From Byssothecium circinans (lineage: Eukaryota; Ascomycota; Dothideomycetes; Pleosporales; Massarinaceae): DNA of 64,000 nt. Positions 62,180 through 64,000 of this stretch are shown here, piece after piece. The first letter of the stretch is position 1. The number at the start of each line of letters is the position of its first letter. The stretch covers positions 390,324 through 454,323 of the forward strand of contig ML977014.1 of the NCBI GenBank assembly GCA_010015675.1. The letters are read 5' to 3'. The position numbers were made by a program, and so were the translations under genes. The notes under the pieces were generated by a model. It searched no databases and was not told the origin of the DNA. It saw only the letters and a program-made list of their open reading frames with translations.

Positions 62180-63310
62180 GAGGCTAATTTAATAGCTATC
62201 AACGCGTTGCTAAGGCTTTTAACGTTAAATGTTGCGTCTTTACTATACGCGCTTAAAGAGTACTATTCTAACTAGAAATAGTACTAAACTATTTAAAACT
62301 ATCCTTAACTAAGTAGGAGATGCTTATCTAATATATCCTTAACTTTAATTTACAAGGATTTGCGCCTACGTTAGGCGAAGTATTAGATATAGCAAATAAA
62401 CTACTAGGCGAGCGGGATAGAGAGAAGGTTAGCTATAACTAAATAGAATAGTTTATAAACCATTTAGAACTATTAAAAATAGTCTAGAACTATTTAAAAG
62501 ACTAATAGAGAGTTCTATAGAAAGATCCTAAAGTAGTTAGTATATAGTTTAAGCTTATATAGGATACTAAAGCAAAGTATAGCGTATATAATAATAATAT
62601 ATATAACTTTAATAAGACTAGCTTTTAGATAAGTATTATTAGCTCTATAAAAGTAGTCACTAGCTTAGAGAAGCAAGCAAAGCCTATAACAGTTTAACTA
62701 GGCGATAAAGAGTAAGTAATAGAGATCTAGAGTATATATTTAAATAGTATATTTACCCTACTATTTATTATATATAAAGGATGTGTCTATATCTCTTTAT
62801 AGTATTAGGAAGCTAATATACTGCGTAATTAAAAGCTCTTAGTCTTAGAGAATAAATAGACAAATAATAAGCTTAGTCTTACGTAGTTAAAGCACTTTAA
62901 CACGCATATAAAAGCGAGAACTATTAGCGTCTATTAGTTACTAATTTTAGATAGCTATGAAAGCTATCTAAATTAAGCCTTTAAAGATTATTATATTAAT
63001 AATAAGATCCTTATGCTCTATATGCTAGCGTACTTATTATATATACTCTAGCTACTTAATATAGTATTATTCTCGCTGCTTAAGCATAAGTACTCTAAGA
63101 TTATTTAAGACTTAACACGCTAACGCGTCTTTTACGTTAATAAGGAAGCGTTCCTGCTAGCTTTTAAAGACGCGTTTTTAAGCGTGTTTATAGTTTAGAA
63201 CTATTAAAAGGCCTTTAAAGCGTTAGGGCTAGTCCCTCTAAATGCGTAGGTAGTGCTTAATTACCTTAATATACGTATATGTACCCTACTAGGACCCCTA
63301 CTACTAGATA
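62180..63310 (+). mobile_element. RIP-destroyed Fot1/pogo-type DNA transposon (DDE transposase relic)
   Basis: Read on the plus strand, and ignoring many stops, blocks of the fungal pogo/Fot1 transposase can be followed in order. A CENP-B-like HTH region is near 62180-62400 (TLIYKDLRLRLGEVLDIANK). Then YNFNKTSF, VVTSLEKQAKPITV, NKLSLT, LKHFNTHIKARTISVY and LLILDSYESYLN, which corresponds to the conserved Asp-Gly-His-Glu-Ser-His block after C-to-T and G-to-A changes. LKHKYSKII and VNKEAFLLAFKDAF follow, then GLVPLNA near 63230. Stops replace Trp, Gln and Arg codons throughout, as RIP predicts. No frame longer than a few dozen codons survives, so the element is dead. Confidence 0.8.
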
Positions 63311-63314
63311 CGCT

Positions 63315-63377
63315 ATAACGTATTCCACTATTAAGCCGGCCAAACCATCGAGCCGGCCACTTTTGCTTGGCAGGAAA
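63315..63377. repeat. Transposon-end-like repeat, copy 3 (least mutated)
   Basis: Starts tataacgtattccactatta and keeps GC-rich blocks with an internal duplication (gccggccaaaccatcgagcc). It lies directly after the transposase relic and is the best guide to the unmutated terminal sequence. Confidence 0.6.
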
Positions 63378-63619
63378 ATTAAACTGTATTATCTTAATAA
63401 CAATTTAAATATAAGAGCTATTAAGCTGAAAATTTAAATAAAGATATATATAACATAGACAAAAAGGATTATAAAAAAATATTCTAGGATTTCTAATAGC
63501 TTAGTAAGCTATATAGGTATAGAGAATACTAGGCTACTTTTAGTACATAGCGTATAAATACCTACTAAACTAGCTAAATAAGCTATAATAACTTTAGAGC
63601 TAGTTTATATATATATAAT

Positions 63620-63900
63620 ACACCTATTAGTACTAAAATTATAGCGTGCAGCCTAGACCTATTAGAGAATTAGCGTAGAGAGGGTAGAGATTCCTAAAAT
63701 TAGAAAACTATAATTAAATATTGTATCTAGCTAGATATCCTTAGTTCTTTTCTTTTAATAAACTTTATATATATATATAATAGTAATATAAATAGTTAGC
63801 TATAAAAGATTAGCTTATATAAGCTTTATAATAAGGAAGTGTCTAAATTTTCTAAAAACCTATACTTCTTAAGCTAGATCTTTTAGTTGCAGAGGTATTT
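63620..63900. repeat. Right arm of the large inverted repeat
   Basis: Reverse complement of 61741-62035 with few differences over at least 118 bp at the outer end. The arm ends exactly where AT-richness stops, at 63900. Confidence 0.8.
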
Positions 63901-64000
63901 GTAAGACTCCAGACACAGCCTCGGGATCCTCCCGTCCTATCTCGGTTGGTTCTCCCTCTTTGGCCTAGCGTCGCCTACCTCCTATATAGCCTTGACTCCT
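63901..64000. other. Normal-composition sequence at the right edge
   Basis: 100 bp with balanced composition directly abutting the RIP island. It is too short to assign. The abrupt change suggests it is the insertion border of the repeat or the start of a different, unmutated sequence. Confidence 0.5.

Larger units (their letters stand above)
60953..63900. repeat. RIP-mutated AT-rich island
   Basis: Nearly 3 kb dominated by TpA steps with very few CpA or TpG, the footprint of repeat-induced point mutation acting on both strands. It contains transposon remains, inverted-repeat arms and a TA microsatellite, and no intact coding frame. Composition changes abruptly back to normal at 63901. Confidence 0.85.

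Noticed and set aside
1..64000. tRNA, rRNA and CRISPR content
   Set aside because: Scanning by eye for tRNA B-box-like GGTTCGANNCC motifs and regularly spaced repeats gave no convincing candidate. A covariance-model search would be decisive and could not be run.

Overview
The window comes from a filamentous ascomycete (Pezizomycotina; the gene families fit Dothideomycetes, but I cannot fix the class from sequence alone). Reasons: most genes carry one to eight short GT-AG introns (mostly 45-70 bp). Several families are typical of filamentous fungi: DUF6590, DUF6594, the CorA-like protein and the complex I 17.8 kDa subunit. The AT-rich, TpA-rich right end looks like repeat-induced point mutation (RIP). 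Exon structures were inferred by eye from splice consensus, reading frame and protein similarity; none has transcript support.

Left part (1-9.5 kb): a dUTPase gene that runs off the left edge, a hexose transporter, a decayed MFS transporter relic and a DUF6590 protein, separated by long stretches with no gene I can support.

Central housekeeping block (9.5-22.6 kb): a mitochondrial 2-oxoglutarate dioxygenase divergent from a TPC1-type thiamine pyrophosphate carrier, a Tpa1/Ofd1 prolyl hydroxylase, a small unknown protein, a NUFIP1/Rsa1-like CCCH protein divergent from RNA polymerase III subunit Rpc25, a tiny cupin, and phospholipase C.

24.6-44.7 kb: a secreted M20 amidohydrolase, a 57-residue zinc-ribbon micro-gene, a complex I accessory subunit, a nine-exon CorA-like membrane protein, mitochondrial ribosomal protein mL54, a membrane-anchored alpha/beta hydrolase, PP2A methylesterase Ppe1, Utp23 and a DUF726/TMCO4 lipase-like protein. 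Together the genes from 9.5 to 44.7 kb cover mitochondrial function, ribosome biogenesis, transcription and signalling, as expected of a core chromosome segment.

Right part (44.7-64 kb): gene density falls. It holds a DUF6594 membrane protein, a possible 69-residue spliced gene, an F-box protein, a kinase-like APH gene with a broken-looking 5' end, a frameshifted peroxidase-like pseudogene, a RING relic with a missing cysteine, and a cysteine-rich copper-type P1B ATPase (11 CysCys pairs; DKSGT in place of DKTGT). The window ends in a 3 kb RIP island containing a mutated Fot1/pogo-type transposon between inverted-repeat arms; base composition returns to normal at about 63901. The combination of pseudogenes, accessory genes and RIP repeats marks the right side as the accessory edge of the segment.
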